Source of the DNA: Ruminococcus sp. AF46-10NS
Lineage (GTDB): Bacteria; Bacillota; Clostridia; Lachnospirales; Lachnospiraceae
NCBI RefSeq assembly: GCF_003474435.1
Contig: NZ_QRNF01000035.1
Coordinates: 1-34,252 of the forward strand
DNA length: 34,252 bases
Direction of reading: 5' to 3'
Shown: positions 23,799-32,597 of the stretch, piece after piece
How positions within the stretch are numbered: position 1 is the first letter of the stretch
Layout of the letters: each line of letters starts with the position of its first letter
Program-made: the position numbers and the translations under genes
The notes under the pieces: generated by a model
What the model was told of the DNA's origin: nothing
The model's database searches: none
What the model saw: only the letters and a program-made list of their open reading frames with translations

Positions 23799-25739
23799 AT
23801 GTTTAAGGTGACTTTTGCTTTTGAAAATGGCAGTACGGTAGAAGCATTTGCCAATGCGGGGGATAATTTACTGGAGGTTGCTCGTGGTGCCAATGTGGCT
23901 ATCGATGCACCATGTTCCGGAAACGGAGCCTGTGGAAAATGTCGGGTACAGTTAAAAGGCGGAGAACTGGACTCAAAGAAAACTCTTCATATTTCTGATG
24001 AAGAGTACAGTGCCGGATGGCGTCTGGCCTGTATGAGCAAGATCAGTGCTGATGTCGAGGTGCTTGTGCCGGATATCGCATCCGCGTATAAGAGCAGAAT
24101 GAAAGTTGCTGACTTAAGCTCAAAAGAAGAAATCGCAATTTTTGAAAAAGCCAAGCATGATGTTGAAATGGCTGGCATAGAACTTACAAACAGTCTTGAT
24201 GTTGTAGAACTTAAGATGGATGTTCCGACACTGGATGATACCATGCCGGATAATGAGAGACTGACCCGTGCACTTCAGAAATATATGAATTTAAAGCGTG
24301 TCAGAATACCATATGCAGTACTTAAGAAACTTCCGGATGTACTCCGTGAGAGTAAATTTTCTGTGAAATGTGTAGTTCGTACAGCACCAAACGATATGTA
24401 TGTATACGATATTTTTGACAGTAAAAAAGATGTTGTGATCGGTGGTCTTGCTGTAGATATCGGTACTACAACAGTTTCTGCAGTTCTGATCAATATGGAA
24501 ACAGGAGAGATCCTGGCGAAGAGTTCTTCCGGTAACGGTCAGATTCGTTTTGGTGCGGATGTTATCAACCGTATCATCGAATCTCAGAAACCTGGCGGAA
24601 AGAAGAAACTTCAGGATGCAGTAATAAAAGAGACCATCAATCCGATGATCCATGAAATGTGCAGAAGCATTCATTTTCCGGAAGACCAGATTTACCGGAT
24701 GTGTGTGGCTTCCAATACAACCATGAATCATCTGTTTGCAGGAATCAATGCGGATCCGCTTCGTATGGAACCGTATATTCCGACATTTTTTAAAACAAAT
24801 TCTCTGTTTGCATCGGATGTGGGAATTGAGATCAATCCGGATGCACATATTATCATGGCTCCGAATATCGGAAGCTATGTAGGCGGAGATATCACTGCAG
24901 GTACATTGGTAAGTATGATCTGGAACAGACCGGAATTCTCCCTGTTTATAGACCTTGGTACAAACGGAGAGCTTGTATTCGGTAATTCCGATTTTATGAT
25001 GAGCTGTGCATGTTCCGCTGGTCCTGCCTTTGAGGGCGGAGATATCAGTTGCGGTATGCGTGCTACAGACGGTGCTATCGAGGCATGTACTATTGATAAA
25101 GAGACTATGGAGCCGACTTATAAGGTTGTGGGTGAGCCTGGAACAAAGCCGGTAGGACTTTGTGGATCAGGAATCATTGATGTGATCAGTGAACTCTTTA
25201 TGACAGGTATCATTAATCCTAAGGGTAAATTTGTCCGTGAGGGAAAGAGAGTCCGTCACGATCATTATGGCATGGGAAGCTATGTGATCGCCTTCGAAGA
25301 GGAAGCTGGTTCTGCCAAGGATGTTGAGATCACAGAAGTAGATATTGATAACTTTATCCGTGCCAAAGGCGCTATTTTCTCTGCGATCCGTACTATGCTG
25401 AATTCTCTTGATTTCGATGTTTCCATGATCGATGACGTATATGTTGCCGGTGGAATCGGAAGCGGAATCAATATGGCCAATGCAGTGCATATCGGAATGT
25501 TCCCGGATATCCCTCTTGAGAAGTTCCATTACATTGGTAACTCTTCTCTGACAGGAGCTTATCTGATGCTTCATTCCACACCGGCAGAGAAAAAGACTTA
25601 CGAGCTGGCATCCAATATGACATATCTGGAGCTTTCCACAGTTCCTACCTATATGGATGAATTCGTAGGTGCATGCTTTATTCCACATACAGATACAGGA
25701 CTTTTCCCATCTGTTACGGAAGAACAGCAGAAGAGATGA
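23799..25739 (+). CDS. acsV: Corrinoid activation protein (RACo, ASKHA ATPase with 2Fe-2S domain)
   Basis: AcsV uses ATP hydrolysis to reduce inactive cob(II)amide of the corrinoid iron-sulfur protein to the active cob(I) state. The 646-aa protein has an N-terminal plant-type [2Fe-2S] ferredoxin domain (C39, C45, C48, C78), a linker to about residue 205, and a C-terminal actin-like ATPase domain with phosphate loops AVDIGTTTVSAVLI and FIDLGTNGELVFG and the adenosine motif VYVAGGIGSGINMANA. The RBS is AGAAAGGTGG. It follows the acsE terminator. Its partner AcsCD is encoded immediately upstream. Confidence 0.95.
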   Translation: MFKVTFAFENGSTVEAFANAGDNLLEVARGANVAIDAPCSGNGACGKCRVQLKGGELDSKKTLHISDEEYSAGWRLACMSKISADVEVLVPDIASAYKSRMKVADLSSKEEIAIFEKAKHDVEMAGIELTNSLDVVELKMDVPTLDDTMPDNERLTRALQKYMNLKRVRIPYAVLKKLPDVLRESKFSVKCVVRTAPNDMYVYDIFDSKKDVVIGGLAVDIGTTTVSAVLINMETGEILAKSSSGNGQIRFGADVINRIIESQKPGGKKKLQDAVIKETINPMIHEMCRSIHFPEDQIYRMCVASNTTMNHLFAGINADPLRMEPYIPTFFKTNSLFASDVGIEINPDAHIIMAPNIGSYVGGDITAGTLVSMIWNRPEFSLFIDLGTNGELVFGNSDFMMSCACSAGPAFEGGDISCGMRATDGAIEACTIDKETMEPTYKVVGEPGTKPVGLCGSGIIDVISELFMTGIINPKGKFVREGKRVRHDHYGMGSYVIAFEEEAGSAKDVEITEVDIDNFIRAKGAIFSAIRTMLNSLDFDVSMIDDVYVAGGIGSGINMANAVHIGMFPDIPLEKFHYIGNSSLTGAYLMLHSTPAEKKTYELASNMTYLELSTVPTYMDEFVGACFIPHTDTGLFPSVTEEQQKR

Positions 25740-25766
25740 GACAGACTAAAATGGCAGAGGTAAAAC

Positions 25767-26429
25767 ATGGCTTTTAGTATAAATGATTTGAACTATGAAA
25801 AAGACAGCAAGGAAAGAATGCCCTGGGAGCATTATACAGAGGAGTTTGGAAAGGCAGATCCGGCAGAAATTGCCGGACGTCTCTCCATTCCTTATGATGA
25901 GGAGAAGAAAGAACTGACTCTGAAATTCCTGGGGACGGTTTATCACATTTCCTGGCCGGATTTTCAGGTAACTCATGATAAAGATGATATGGGATTTTAT
26001 CCTCTTGAGGAAATGCACTATGCGAAGATCCTTACCATCCGTTTTCTGCTGAACGGGAATATCTCCCAGGGAAGCGGAAAGTTTAAGACCTACCGGGAGA
26101 TGCCCTGGGGAGAGGTATATCTCCGCCAGTTTGATGGAAGATGTATCAAGCGGCTGGCTTTTACATACGGAAACAGGCTGAAGGATTTTAAAGGGATCAT
26201 GGAGCATATCCATGCAGTTCCTGTAAAGCATGGAGATATTTCCTATCAGGTAGAGATTTTTTCCGGATATCAGATTCAGATGATTTTGTGGGAAGGTGAC
26301 GATGAATTTCCACCGTCCTCACAGATCTTGTTTTCCGATAATTTTCCGGTTTCCTTTGCAGCTGAGGACATGGCTGTTATGGGAGACGTTATCATTGGGT
26401 CTTTAAAGGCGTTTCTGAAATGTCTTTAA
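25767..26429 (+). CDS. DUF3786 family protein of the acetogenesis cluster
   Basis: This 220-aa soluble protein has no signal peptide or membrane segment. The sequence looks like DUF3786 (YDEEKKELTLKFLGTVYHISWPDFQV; FKTYREMPWGEVYLRQFDGRCIKRLAFTYG), a family often found near Wood-Ljungdahl and corrinoid genes in anaerobes; some relatives carry an extra Fe-S domain, absent here. It has only two cysteines, so it is unlikely to hold a cluster. It starts 27 nt after acsV and ends the acsV unit before a small terminator. A role in corrinoid or CODH/ACS assembly is guilt by association only. Confidence 0.8.
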   Translation: MAFSINDLNYEKDSKERMPWEHYTEEFGKADPAEIAGRLSIPYDEEKKELTLKFLGTVYHISWPDFQVTHDKDDMGFYPLEEMHYAKILTIRFLLNGNISQGSGKFKTYREMPWGEVYLRQFDGRCIKRLAFTYGNRLKDFKGIMEHIHAVPVKHGDISYQVEIFSGYQIQMILWEGDDEFPPSSQILFSDNFPVSFAAEDMAVMGDVIIGSLKAFLKCL

Positions 26430-26445
26430 ATCTAAAATAGTTAAG

Positions 26446-26466
26446 AACAGGATGGGACCTGTTTTT
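26446..26466 (+). terminator. Short terminator before fhs
   Basis: AACAGG/CCTGTT (26446-26451, 26458-26463) is followed by T. The stem is only 6 bp, so termination may be partial. A second dyad (CAGTTTT/AAAAACTG) follows before the fhs RBS. Confidence 0.6.
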
Positions 26467-26525
26467 ATAGAGATGCAGTTTTAAGGGATTAAAAACTGTA
26501 AAAATACCTAAAGGGAGGTAACATT

Positions 26526-28211
26526 ATGGGATTCAAAAGTGACATCGAAATTGCACAGGAGTGCGAAATGCTTCCAATCACACAGATTGCAGAGAAGGCA
26601 GGTATTGACGACAAATATCTGGAGCAGTACGGAAAGTACAAAGCAAAAATTGATTACAATCTGTTAAATGAGAGTGACAAAAAAGATGGTAAGCTGATTC
26701 TTGTAACAGCTATCAACCCGACACCGGCAGGAGAAGGAAAAACAACTACAACAGTTGGTCTTGCTGACGGAATGCAGAAACTTGGAAAGAACGTAATGGT
26801 TGCACTTCGTGAGCCGTCCCTGGGACCGGTATTCGGCGTAAAAGGCGGTGCAGCAGGCGGCGGTTATGCTCAGGTAGTTCCGATGGAGGATATCAACCTT
26901 CATTTTACAGGCGACTTCCATGCTATCGGTGCAGCTAATAACCTTCTTGCAGCAATGATCGACAACCATATTTTCCAGGGCAATGAGCTGAATATTGATC
27001 CGAGAAAGATCACATGGAGACGTTGCGTTGACATGAACGACCGTCAGCTTCGTAATGTAGTAGACGGCCTTGGCGGAAGAACAAATGGTATGCCGCGTGA
27101 GGATGGATATGATATCACAGTTGCATCTGAGATCATGGCAGTTCTCTGTCTTGCAAGTGACATCAAGGATCTGAAAGAGAGACTTTCCAGAATCATTATC
27201 GGATATACCTATGGTAAAGTTTCCGAGCAGAAACCGGTAACAGCAGGTGATCTTCATGCAGAGGGTGCTATGACAGCACTTCTGAAGGACGCCCTGAAAC
27301 CGAACCTTGTACAGACACTGGAGCATGTTCCTGCAATCGTACACGGCGGACCATTCGCTAACATCGCTCACGGATGCAACTCCGTAACAGCTACAAAGAT
27401 GGCTATGAAGCTTGCTGATTACGCGATCACAGAGGCTGGATTCGGTGCTGACCTTGGTGCTGAGAAATTCCTTGACATCAAGTGCCGTATGGCTGGTCTT
27501 ACACCAAGTGCAGTTGTTATCGTAGCAACCGTACGTGCGCTGAAATACAACGGCGGTGTTGCAAAAGCTGATCTTAACAATGAGAACCTTGAGGCTCTTG
27601 AGAAGGGTATCCCGAACCTTCTGAAACATGTTGACAATATCAAGAACGTTTACAAGCTTCCATGTGTTGTTGCAATCAACGCATTCCCGACAGATACTAA
27701 GGCAGAGCTTGACCTGGTAGAGGCAAAATGTAAAGAGCTTGGTGTTAATGTTGCACTTTCCGAAGTATGGGCAAAAGGCGGCGAGGGTGGCCTGAAGCTT
27801 GCTGAGGAAGTTATCCGTCTTGTTGAGGAGCCGAACGATTTCACATATGCTTACGAGCTTGAGGGTTCCATTGAGGATAAACTGAACCAGATCGTACAGA
27901 AAGTATATGGTGGTAAGAAAGTTGTTCTTACAGCGAATGCTCAGAAACAGGCAAAACAGCTTGAGGCACTTGGATTTGGTAACTGCCCGATCTGCGTAGC
28001 TAAGACACAGTACAGCCTGACAGATGATCAGACAAAACTTGGTGCACCGAAAGACTTTGAGGTAACAGTACGTAACCTTAAGATCTCTGCTGGTGCAGGA
28101 TTTATCGTAGCTCTTACAGGTGAGATCATGACTATGCCAGGTCTCCCGAAAGTACCGGCTGCAACTAAGATTGATGTAGATGAGACAGGAAAGATCACAG
28201 GTCTCTTCTAA
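26526..28211 (+). CDS. fhs: Formate--tetrahydrofolate ligase
   Basis: Fhs activates formate with ATP to 10-formyl-THF, the entry step of the methyl branch. The 561-aa product has the family P-loop [13 protein letters not shown] (about residues 66-78), [19 protein letters not shown], the monovalent-cation/folate region [32 protein letters not shown] and a conserved C-terminus ([16 protein letters not shown]). It is one of the most codon-biased genes here, indicating high expression. Start: ATG after AGGGAGG. It is followed by an intercistronic hairpin, then fchA and folD, which carry out the next two steps in order. Confidence 0.97.
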   Translation: MGFKSDIEIAQECEMLPITQIAEKAGIDDKYLEQYGKYKAKIDYNLLNESDKKDGKLILVTAINPTPAGEGKTTTTVGLADGMQKLGKNVMVALREPSLGPVFGVKGGAAGGGYAQVVPMEDINLHFTGDFHAIGAANNLLAAMIDNHIFQGNELNIDPRKITWRRCVDMNDRQLRNVVDGLGGRTNGMPREDGYDITVASEIMAVLCLASDIKDLKERLSRIIIGYTYGKVSEQKPVTAGDLHAEGAMTALLKDALKPNLVQTLEHVPAIVHGGPFANIAHGCNSVTATKMAMKLADYAITEAGFGADLGAEKFLDIKCRMAGLTPSAVVIVATVRALKYNGGVAKADLNNENLEALEKGIPNLLKHVDNIKNVYKLPCVVAINAFPTDTKAELDLVEAKCKELGVNVALSEVWAKGGEGGLKLAEEVIRLVEEPNDFTYAYELEGSIEDKLNQIVQKVYGGKKVVLTANAQKQAKQLEALGFGNCPICVAKTQYSLTDDQTKLGAPKDFEVTVRNLKISAGAGFIVALTGEIMTMPGLPKVPAATKIDVDETGKITGLF

Positions 28212-28240
28212 TCACAATATAAGATTATGAAACAACCGGA

Positions 28241-28262
28241 GGGGGCTTTTTATAAAGCCCCC
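28241..28262 (+). other. Strong intercistronic hairpin between fhs and fchA
   Basis: The perfect 9-bp stem GGGGGCTTT/AAAGCCCCC has a 4-nt loop. It lacks a following T tract. It probably protects the 3' end of the abundant fhs message after processing, lowering fchA-folD expression relative to fhs (inference). Confidence 0.65.
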
Positions 28263-28310
28263 AATGGGCTCTCAGGAGTGCTAAAATAAGAATATAAGGA
28301 GGAGAGTCCT

Positions 28311-28939
28311 ATGGGATTTTCTACAAGTACTTGTACTGAATTTGTTGAGGTATTAAGCTCCAAGGCACCTGTTCCCGGCGGCGGCGGTGCATCTGCCTTG
28401 TAGGTGCTGTTGGTACAGCTCTTGGAAACATGGTTGGAAGCCTTACTGTTGGTAAGAAAAAATATGCAGATGTAGAAGATGAAATGTGGGAGCTGAAAAA
28501 GAAATGTGATCAGCTTCAGAAAGATTTCCTTCATCTGATCGAGAGAGATGCGGAAGTTTTTGAGCCTCTTTCCAAGGCTTACGGAATGCCAAGAGAGACA
28601 GAGGAAGAGAAGGCTGAGAAGGCTCGGGTAATGGAAGCTGCCCTCAAGGAAGCATGCTCTGTTCCTATGGAGATCATGGAGAAATGCTGCGAGGCTATTG
28701 AACTTATCGTTGAGTTCGGAGCAAAAGGTTCCAAGCTTGCAATCAGTGATGCCGGTGTAGGTGCTGCATTCTGCAAAGCAGCTCTTAAGGGAGCAAGCCT
28801 GAATGTGTACATTAACACAAAATCCATGGCTGACCGTGCGTATGCAGAGGAATTAAATAAAAAAGCAGACGCTATGCTTGAGAAATATACAAAGATTGCA
28901 GACGAGACATTTGACAGTGTTCTCGGAAGATTGAAATAG
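28311..28939 (+). pseudogene. fchA: Methenyltetrahydrofolate cyclohydrolase FchA, frame broken by an apparent 1-nt deletion
   Basis: FchA (formiminotransferase-cyclodeaminase family) converts formyl-THF to methenyl-THF in acetogens. Translation from the ATG at 28311, 4-9 nt after AGGAGGAGAG, gives MGFSTSTCTEFVEVLSSKAP, VPGGGGASA, then meets TAG at 28401-28403. The neighbouring frame resumes exactly with LVGAVGTALGNMVGSLTVGKKKY and continues to a normal C-terminus. The 629-nt span is one base short of 210 codons; one more C in CTGCCTTG (28394-28401) repairs ASALVGAVG. A fragment starting at 28430 would lack the glycine-rich folate site. FolD could supply the activity, so a real mutation is possible, but the match with der and plsY favours sequence error. 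Confidence 0.9.
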
Positions 28940-28953
28940 GAGGAACCAGACAA

Positions 28954-29805
28954 ATGGCAAAGCAGTTATTAGGTAAAGAAGTTACAGCAGCTCTCAATGA
29001 GAAGATCAAAGCTAACGTTGCAGAGCTTCAGGCAAAAGGTGTAGATCCTACACTTTGCATCATCCGCGTTGGTGAGAACCCAAGCGATATTTCCTACGAG
29101 AGAGGTGCTACAAAGCGCTGTGAGACTCTTGGTGTTGCATGTGAGAAGATCCTTCTTCCGGAGGATGTCTCCCAGAATGAGCTTCTTGCAACAATTGATA
29201 AAGTAAACAAAGATGACAAGATCCACGGAGTTCTTCTGTTCCGTCCGCTTCCGAAACATCTGGATCAGGCAGTGATCGAGAATGCACTTGCAGCAGAGAA
29301 AGATGTTGACTGTATGACAGATCTTTCCATGTCCGGTGTATTCACAGGCAAGAAGATCGGATTCCCACCATGCACACCGCAGGCTTGCATGGAGATCCTT
29401 GATCATTATGGAATTGACTGCACAGGCAAAAAAGCTGTTGTAATCGGAAGAAGCCTTGTAGTTGGCAAACCGGCTGCAATGATGCTTGTTAAGAAGAATG
29501 CGACAGTTACTATCTGCCATACAAGAACTGTTGATATGCCGTCTGTTGCAAAAGAAGCTGATATCGTGATCGTTGCAGCAGGCCGTGCTGGTGTTGTCGG
29601 TGCTGATTATGTCAGAGAGGGACAGACCATTATCGATGTAGGTATCAATGTTAATGCAGAGGGTAAGCTTTGCGGTGATGTTGATTATGCGGCAGTTGAG
29701 CCGATCGTTGATGCGATCACACCGGTTCCTGGCGGAGTTGGAAGCGTTACAACTTCTGTTCTTGTAGGACACGTAGTTGAAGCAGCAATGAGAAAAGCGC
29801 AATAA
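28954..29805 (+). CDS. folD: Bifunctional methylene-THF dehydrogenase/methenyl-THF cyclohydrolase
   Basis: FolD interconverts methenyl- and methylene-THF with NAD(P)H, feeding MetF. The 283-aa length is typical. The N-terminal folate domain shows SYERGATKRCETLGV (Tyr and Lys-region of the active site) and HGVLLFRPLPKHLD. FPPCTPQACMEIL follows. The Rossmann domain has VVIGRSLVVGKPAAMMLVKKNATVTICHTRT and the C-terminus DAITPVPGGVGSVTTSVL. It starts 14 nt after fchA with AGGAGG and completes the folate branch fhs-fchA-folD. Confidence 0.96.
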   Translation: MAKQLLGKEVTAALNEKIKANVAELQAKGVDPTLCIIRVGENPSDISYERGATKRCETLGVACEKILLPEDVSQNELLATIDKVNKDDKIHGVLLFRPLPKHLDQAVIENALAAEKDVDCMTDLSMSGVFTGKKIGFPPCTPQACMEILDHYGIDCTGKKAVVIGRSLVVGKPAAMMLVKKNATVTICHTRTVDMPSVAKEADIVIVAAGRAGVVGADYVREGQTIIDVGINVNAEGKLCGDVDYAAVEPIVDAITPVPGGVGSVTTSVLVGHVVEAAMRKAQ

Positions 29806-29826
29806 TAAAGGATTGATTATTGATAT

Positions 29827-30588
29827 ATGTACAGATTCCGAAATAGTTTTTGTTTACGGATGATGATGCTTGCAGGCGTTCTGGTGATCGGAACGCCTGT
29901 GGGTGTTTTTGCAGAAGAAGTGGATCATTCCATGGAGGGACAGATCTCCAAGCCGCAATCATCCGGAGAGAGTGATATAGATAGTTTTGTGGATGATTCC
30001 ACAGATAATACTTACGGATATTATACGATCATGGGATGTACCACAGCGACTGAGGAGGATATGGTGGCGCAGTATGAGGCGCAGAATGTGGAGTATCCTT
30101 CCGGTATCCTGACAGAGGGCGGTGCACCGGACATTGATACGTTTTGCACAATTGTGATAGAGGAAGCGGATACGGAGGGTGTCCGTGGTGAAGTTGTTTA
30201 TGAACAGGCAATGCTTGAGACCGGATGGCTTCAGTTTCAGGGAGATGCCAGTGCCGGGCAGTTTAATTTTTCCGGACTTGGGACTACCGGCGGCGGTGTT
30301 GCCGGAAATTCCTTTCCTGATGTAAGGACCGGGATCCGGGCTCAGGTACAGCATTTGAAAGCTTATGCGTCTTCGGATGAACTGAACCAGGCCTGTGTGG
30401 ATAACCGTTTTCAGTATGTGACCCGGGAAAGTGCACCTTATGTGGAATGGCTTGGGATTCAGGAGAATCCTTATGGTGGTGGATGGGCCACCGGGAGAAG
30501 CTATGGATATAAGCTCAGAAGCCTTCTGGCAGATCTGAAAGGTGAAGAATATACCTGGCCGGAGAGCACAGAGACTGTGGAGAAATGA
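29827..30588 (+). CDS. Secreted glucosaminidase-like (GH73-type) protein
   Basis: This 253-aa exported protein has an N-terminal signal peptide (basic RFRNSFCLR, hydrophobic core, likely cleavage after VFA29). An acidic, low-complexity Ser/Asp linker follows (about 30-62). The C-terminal half looks like a LytD/FlgJ-type peptidoglycan glucosaminidase: EVVYEQAMLETGWLQF contains the catalytic-Glu helix, followed by FNFSGLGTTGG, the usual (N)LFGIK-like turn, and DVRTGIRAQVQHLKAYAS. It probably cleaves cell-wall glycan. It lies 21 nt after folD with only a weak RBS (AAAGGA, 12 nt away) and is followed by a terminator, so it may ride on the fhs transcript by chance. Confidence 0.82.
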   Translation: MYRFRNSFCLRMMMLAGVLVIGTPVGVFAEEVDHSMEGQISKPQSSGESDIDSFVDDSTDNTYGYYTIMGCTTATEEDMVAQYEAQNVEYPSGILTEGGAPDIDTFCTIVIEEADTEGVRGEVVYEQAMLETGWLQFQGDASAGQFNFSGLGTTGGGVAGNSFPDVRTGIRAQVQHLKAYASSDELNQACVDNRFQYVTRESAPYVEWLGIQENPYGGGWATGRSYGYKLRSLLADLKGEEYTWPESTETVEK

Positions 30589-30595
30589 TGAAATG

Positions 30596-30633
30596 GAGAT
30601 ATGTGTCTTATGTAAGATGCATGTCTCTTTTTT
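30596..30633 (+). terminator. Terminator after the glucosaminidase gene
   Basis: GAGATATGTGTCTT pairs with AAGATGCATGTCTC (G-U pairs allowed), followed by a run of T. It marks the end of the fhs-fchA-folD transcription block. Confidence 0.8.
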
Positions 30634-30661
30634 GTTCACAAAAATTATCAAAAAAGTGATA

Positions 30662-30696
30662 TTTACCATTGGAAAAATGGAGGAATATGGTAAAAT
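30662..30696 (+). promoter_or_regulatory. Promoter candidate with dyad for the secreted LRR protein
   Basis: TTGGAA (30669-30674), a 16-nt spacer and TAAAAT (30691-30696). An inverted repeat TTTACCAT ... ATGGTAAA (30662-30669, 30687-30694) brackets the promoter and could be an operator. Confidence 0.5.
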
Positions 30697-30725
30697 AAAA
30701 AGAAAAGAGCACAGGGAGGAAAACT

Positions 30726-32507
30726 ATGCGAAAAAGAAAAATATTCAGTGTATTAATGGCAGCTGCAGCATCTGCGTCCATGCTTCTTGCACCGGTTGTT
30801 GCGAAAGCAGATGGAACAGAAAGCTGGGTACGTAATTATCAGTCACTTGTAAATGCTGCAGGAGGAAATTGTACAATAGCACCGGAAACACCATTTGGCT
30901 GGCCTGGTAAAAATACAACTGTAAAGCTTGGAGCCTTTAATATTGGCTGGGGTTCTTGGGTTATTCCTAAACAGATCACAGTAAATCAGAAAGGTGATAT
31001 GGGATATACCAAGGATGTGGCAGTGATCATACAGGGAAAATGGTTTACAGATGGTGGAACGTATCATGGAAATGTAATTATTGATAATGGTGGCTCCATG
31101 ACTGTAAAAAAGGCAGATATGTCTGGTGGATGGAATTGGTACGATAATGTTACAGTAAAAAATGGAGGAACACTAAATGCGGATGGATCAACAGTAATTG
31201 GATATAAAGGAACACTTAATTTAGAAAGAAAGGCAATTGTTAAGTCTACTGACAGATGGTCTCTTCGAATTCAGGGCGGCACTCTGAATGCGGATGATTC
31301 TACTATAACTGGAGCACTCTGTGCAGAAGATCAGCAAGAATTAAAAACTGTAATAAATGGAAAATTAACTGTTGATAAATTCTATGGCGGTGCACTTACA
31401 TTACCAACCGGAACAACTTTAACTGTGAAAGATTATATGGATTTATCACATGATGGAGATAACGAGCAGCTTGTGGTAGAAAAAGGAGCTGTGCTCAATA
31501 TAGAGGAGGAGCATAGTATATTAAGTCATTCCTGGAAGCTAGGACATCCGGCCAGAATATTAATTAAATCTGGTGGAACTGTAAATATGCAAAGAGTTAG
31601 CCTGGGACAAGGTGTTGAGATTAAAATAGAAAAAGGAGGAGTCCTTAATCTGAATAAAGGTTTTTCTACTACATCTGGCAGGGAAATCACAGGTTCAGGA
31701 ACTGTAAACATTAAAGGAACAGAAGTTACCACAACAGGGAAGCGTACAAACGAGGCTTTCGCGCGTTCTTTAACTATAAATCATAAAGGGGATCATTGTT
31801 ATGAGTACTATTATGATGCTGCTGCACAGGAAAAGGGATATGGAATTCAGTATTGTCGTTACTGTGGAAAAGAGCAGAAAATAAAAATCGCCACCCCAAC
31901 TCCGAAACCATCTGCAGAAGCAAAAAAAGGCACAACCTTCAAAGTATCCGGTCTTACCTACAAGATCACAAAAACAGGAACCGGCCGCAGCGTATCTCTC
32001 ACTAAAGGAGTTTCCAGGGCGGCAGTTTCAGTTCCTTCAAAAGTAACCTACAAGAAACGCAGCTACGCAGTGACCTCAGTTGCTGCAAAGGCATTTTATA
32101 ATAACAGGAAGCTTACAACAATAACAATCCCGGCCTCTGTAAAGACCATTGGAACCCAAAGCTTTGCAAACTGCACAAAACTGAAAAAGCTCAATGGCTT
32201 CACAAAAGTAACAGCAGTAGGAAAACAGGCATTTTATAAATGCACGGCATTAACTCAGATCGGAAGCAAGGCATCAACCATCACACTGCCGGCAGTGCAG
32301 AAGCTTTACAGCGGTGCTTTCCAGAACTGCAGTAAGATCAGCCGGATCACAATCAGCAGTAAGAGTTTAAAAACAGTGGAGAGCAAAGCGATCACCGGAA
32401 TCAATAAAAAAGCAGTAATACGCGTGCCTGCATCAAAACTGACCGCTTATAAAAAAATATTCAAAACTTCAACCGGATATGTAAAAACCATGAAAATCAC
32501 AAAATAA
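30726..32507 (+). CDS. Secreted mosaic protein: beta-repeat region, CxxC zinc-ribbon-like motif, LRR_5 repeats
   Basis: This is a 593-aa exported protein of unknown function. Residues 1-28 form a signal peptide ending AKA. Residues about 90-340 are Gly/Thr/Asn-rich with spaced phrases NGGSMTVKKA, NGGTLNADGS, KGTLNLERKA, QGGTLNADDS and KGGVLNLNKG, as in parallel beta-solenoids. Residues 353-381 hold H353, H357, C358 and C377-x2-C380, a possible zinc site. A TPTPKPS linker (390-396) joins about 200 residues with BspA-like LRR_5 repeats (AVTSVAAKAFYNNRKLTTITIPASVKTIG). No LPxTG or transmembrane anchor is present. The N-terminal two-thirds uses AT-richer codons than the C-terminal module, suggesting domain shuffling. 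RBS AGGGAGG. Confidence 0.85.
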   Translation: MRKRKIFSVLMAAAASASMLLAPVVAKADGTESWVRNYQSLVNAAGGNCTIAPETPFGWPGKNTTVKLGAFNIGWGSWVIPKQITVNQKGDMGYTKDVAVIIQGKWFTDGGTYHGNVIIDNGGSMTVKKADMSGGWNWYDNVTVKNGGTLNADGSTVIGYKGTLNLERKAIVKSTDRWSLRIQGGTLNADDSTITGALCAEDQQELKTVINGKLTVDKFYGGALTLPTGTTLTVKDYMDLSHDGDNEQLVVEKGAVLNIEEEHSILSHSWKLGHPARILIKSGGTVNMQRVSLGQGVEIKIEKGGVLNLNKGFSTTSGREITGSGTVNIKGTEVTTTGKRTNEAFARSLTINHKGDHCYEYYYDAAAQEKGYGIQYCRYCGKEQKIKIATPTPKPSAEAKKGTTFKVSGLTYKITKTGTGRSVSLTKGVSRAAVSVPSKVTYKKRSYAVTSVAAKAFYNNRKLTTITIPASVKTIGTQSFANCTKLKKLNGFTKVTAVGKQAFYKCTALTQIGSKASTITLPAVQKLYSGAFQNCSKISRITISSKSLKTVESKAITGINKKAVIRVPASKLTAYKKIFKTSTGYVKTMKITK

Positions 32508-32508
32508 A

Positions 32509-32548
32509 GAAGATGTGCGTCTGAACAAAAACAGGCGCACATCTTTTT
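32509..32548 (+). terminator. Terminator after the secreted LRR protein gene
   Basis: AGATGTGCG-T-CTG pairs with CAG-G-CGCACATCT, followed by T. The minus-strand reading has fewer T after the stem, so it serves mainly the plus-strand gene. Confidence 0.88.
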
Positions 32549-32567
32549 GTGTCAAAGAGTATTTAAT

Positions 32568-32594
32568 GTTACTGTCCACGGAGTGAACAGTAAC
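32568..32594. repeat. 8-bp inverted repeat next to the hydrogenase stop codon
   Basis: GTTACTGT (32568-32575) and ACAGTAAC (32587-32594) flank an 11-nt spacer, directly downstream of the minus-strand hydrogenase stop. It lacks a T tract but is placed where a 3' hairpin for that gene would be. Confidence 0.5.
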
Positions 32595-32597
32595 TAT

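Noticed and set aside
31920..32460. DNA-level tandem repeat in the LRR region
   Set aside because: The repeats are degenerate protein repeats of LRR_5 type with no near-identical nucleotide units.
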